NCBI RefSeq assembly: GCF_006716425.1 | Contig: NZ_VFOZ01000001.1 | Span: forward strand, 2,728,001 to 2,792,000 | Direction: 5' to 3' | Source of the DNA: Actinoallomurus bryophytorum | GTDB lineage: Bacteria; Actinomycetota; Actinomycetes; Streptosporangiales; Streptosporangiaceae | Length of the DNA stretch: 64,000 nucleotides | In this document: one piece after another, positions 62,974 through 64,000 of the stretch | How the letters are laid out: each line of letters opens with the position of its first letter | How positions within the stretch are numbered: position 1 is the stretch's first letter | Made by a program: the position numbers and the translations under genes | Notes under the pieces: generated by a model | What the model saw: the letters and a program-made list of their open reading frames with translations, nothing else | Told to the model about the DNA's origin: nothing | The model's database searches: none

Positions 62974-63467
62974 ATGACCCCTGTCCTTACTCAGCGCCTG
63001 CTCCAGTCCGACACCGCTGTCGGCTTTTGGACGCTTGACCCCGCTCGCACGACGGTCCGCATCACCCACAAGACCTTCTGGGGCATGGGGACCGTGAAGG
63101 CGGCGTTCGCCGACGTGCAGGGTGGCGGCGAGATCAGATCCGACCATTCCGTCACAGACGTCATACCGTGGGTGCGGCATCGATCGACACCGGGCACGGG
63201 AAACGCGACACACATCTGCGCGGTCGCAGGTTCCTGGACGTCGAGAAGTATCCCAGCATCGTCATGACGGTGCAGTCCGCGCGGACCTCCGGCACGGCAC
63301 TCGAACTGGCCGGCGAGATGGCGATCAAAGGTGTACGGGAGCCTCCCCATTTCCTCGAGCGCCAGGACGCCGGCCGGCGGGCGGCCGCCGTGGCCATACG
63401 GTCACTGGATGTCGGACGCGGGTGCCGTTTCGCCGGTCAACTCTTCAGCTGGAGGGTGGCGAAGTAG
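62974..63467 (+). pseudogene. Broken YceI-family gene
   Basis: The ATG with GAGGAG begins a normal YceI start (FWTLDPARTTVRITHKTFWG, MGTVKAAFADVQGGGEI). The match then breaks and continues after ~63165 in another frame (AASIDTGHGKRDTHLRGRRF, LDVEKYPSIVMTVQSA, AGEMAIKGVREP), losing roughly a dozen residues between. The end is unlike YceI. A frameshift plus small deletion and a degraded 3' end make it non-functional. It is diverged from the intact YceI at 25979, not a fresh duplicate. Confidence 0.78.
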
Positions 63468-64000
63468 GCCGTGGAGTTCTTGGAGTCGACGACGTCGATG
63501 AGTTCCCAGCCGGCGCCGGTCGCGAGCTGAGCGAGTTCGCGCGGTGCGAGGCACAGGTAGTGGAACCAGGGCGTTGCCATGTCTCGATAGCGAATTCGCA
63601 TGGTGCGCTGTCCGGCGATGCGCCCCGCTTGGAGGTTTCGCCGGTTGTAGGCAAGATGTTCGGGGTCCGTCGAGTCGGTGCGGTTGTTTCCCTGGCCCAC
63701 GATGACGGCGCCGGGTTCGGCCATCGCGGCTAGGGCCCGCAGGAACTCCGGTGCCCGTTCGCGGCTGTCCAGCAGGCCGAAGTTGGCGCCCAGGAGCAGG
63801 AAGCTGTCGTATCGCGCTCCGGTCGCGGCGTGCTCGTCCACCGTGCCGTGAAAGACACTTCGTATCCCCTGCTGCCTGCACACGTCCACCGCACCGGCAG
63901 AGACGTCCATCGCGGTGACGGGGTGGCCACGGTCCTGGAGTGCGTGTGCCGCTCGTCCTCCGCCGGCGCCGATGTCCAAGACCTTGCCCTTGAGCAGGTC
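63437..64000 (-). CDS. Class I SAM-dependent methyltransferase (partial, runs off right edge)
   Basis: At least 187 residues; the frame is open to the window end, so the N-terminus is outside. Motif I is GKVLDIGAGGGRAAHALQDR, followed by the acidic strand end (AMDVSAGAVDVC), LLLGANFGLLDSRERAPEFL and EPGAVIVGQGNN. The middle (RRNLQAGRIAGQRTMRIRYR) and the C-terminal beta strands look like a small-molecule methyltransferase of the Methyltransf_25/11 type. Substrate unknown. It overlaps the end of the broken YceI gene by ~30 bp on the other strand. Confidence 0.85.
   Translation of the reverse strand, partial: DLLKGKVLDIGAGGGRAAHALQDRGHPVTAMDVSAGAVDVCRQQGIRSVFHGTVDEHAATGARYDSFLLLGANFGLLDSRERAPEFLRALAAMAEPGAVIVGQGNNRTDSTDPEHLAYNRRNLQAGRIAGQRTMRIRYRDMATPWFHYLCLAPRELAQLATGAGWELIDVVDSKNSTAYFATLQLKS

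Overview
The window is high-GC DNA with densely packed, often translationally coupled genes, GTG and TTG starts, LuxR/TetR/BldD-like regulators, an ECF41 sigma factor and natural-product genes. This is typical of a filamentous actinomycete. A Streptosporangiales/Thermomonosporaceae-type host is plausible but not proven. No rRNA, tRNA or CRISPR array was recognised.

Layout. (1) 1-4483: the end of a heterodimeric ABC exporter with a DUF3105 protein, facing a TPR-LuxR regulator. (2) 5368-10135: a three-gene envelope operon (GT2-GtrA fusion, GT39 membrane glycosyltransferase, secreted alpha/beta hydrolase). (3) 10099-13432: a TetR-controlled operon (TetR, VC0807-like membrane protein, Rox-like FAD monooxygenase) with a striking perfect palindrome over the tetR start, and a hemerythrin gene facing away. 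(4) 13433-16881: probable remains of an integrated element, with an integrase tail fragment, an excisionase-like HTH, a zinc-ribbon protein and short direct repeats, plus a DUF3050 gene. (5) 16882-17805: ECF41 sigma factor.

(6) 17825-39732 is a meroterpenoid biosynthetic cluster, all on the minus strand. A type III PKS (tetrahydroxynaphthalene synthase type), a cupin oxygenase and a DegT aminotransferase should build flaviolin or amino-flaviolin. IspH, Dxs, IspG and a polyprenyl diphosphate synthase supply prenyl donor through a duplicated MEP pathway. Three divergent ABBA (NphB-type) prenyltransferases attach prenyl groups. Two methyltransferases, an FAD monooxygenase, an AttH/CrtC lipocalin-like protein, an ANL-superfamily ligase, a WrbA flavoprotein, a YceI carrier-like protein and an MFS exporter would tailor and export the product. 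A TetR ligand-binding domain without its DNA-binding domain sits beside the first prenyltransferase. Strong hairpins split the array into several transcription units.

(7) 40527-47566 is a tightly coupled four-gene operon: an HTH-P-loop-repeat NTPase, a DUF559/Vsr-fold nuclease-like protein, a winged-helix protein and a double ATPase ending in a HerA/FtsK-type domain. It looks like an undescribed DNA-directed defence or DNA-processing system. (8) 47641-49032: a BldD-like HTH regulator. (9) 49313-58091: a lipid operon (MMPL transporter, WS/DGAT acyltransferase, AurF-type diiron enzyme, thioester-reductase-like SDR, ACP, KAS, InhA-like enoyl reductase) followed by a secreted protein. It looks like a second, unusual type II fatty-acid-based cluster. 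(10) 58181-61007: TetR with a divergent MFS transporter, and a membrane-anchored protein. (11) 61225-63467: three neighbouring broken genes (LuxR/HATPase regulator, quinone oxidoreductase, YceI), each with a frame change and internal loss, then a partial methyltransferase that runs off the right edge.
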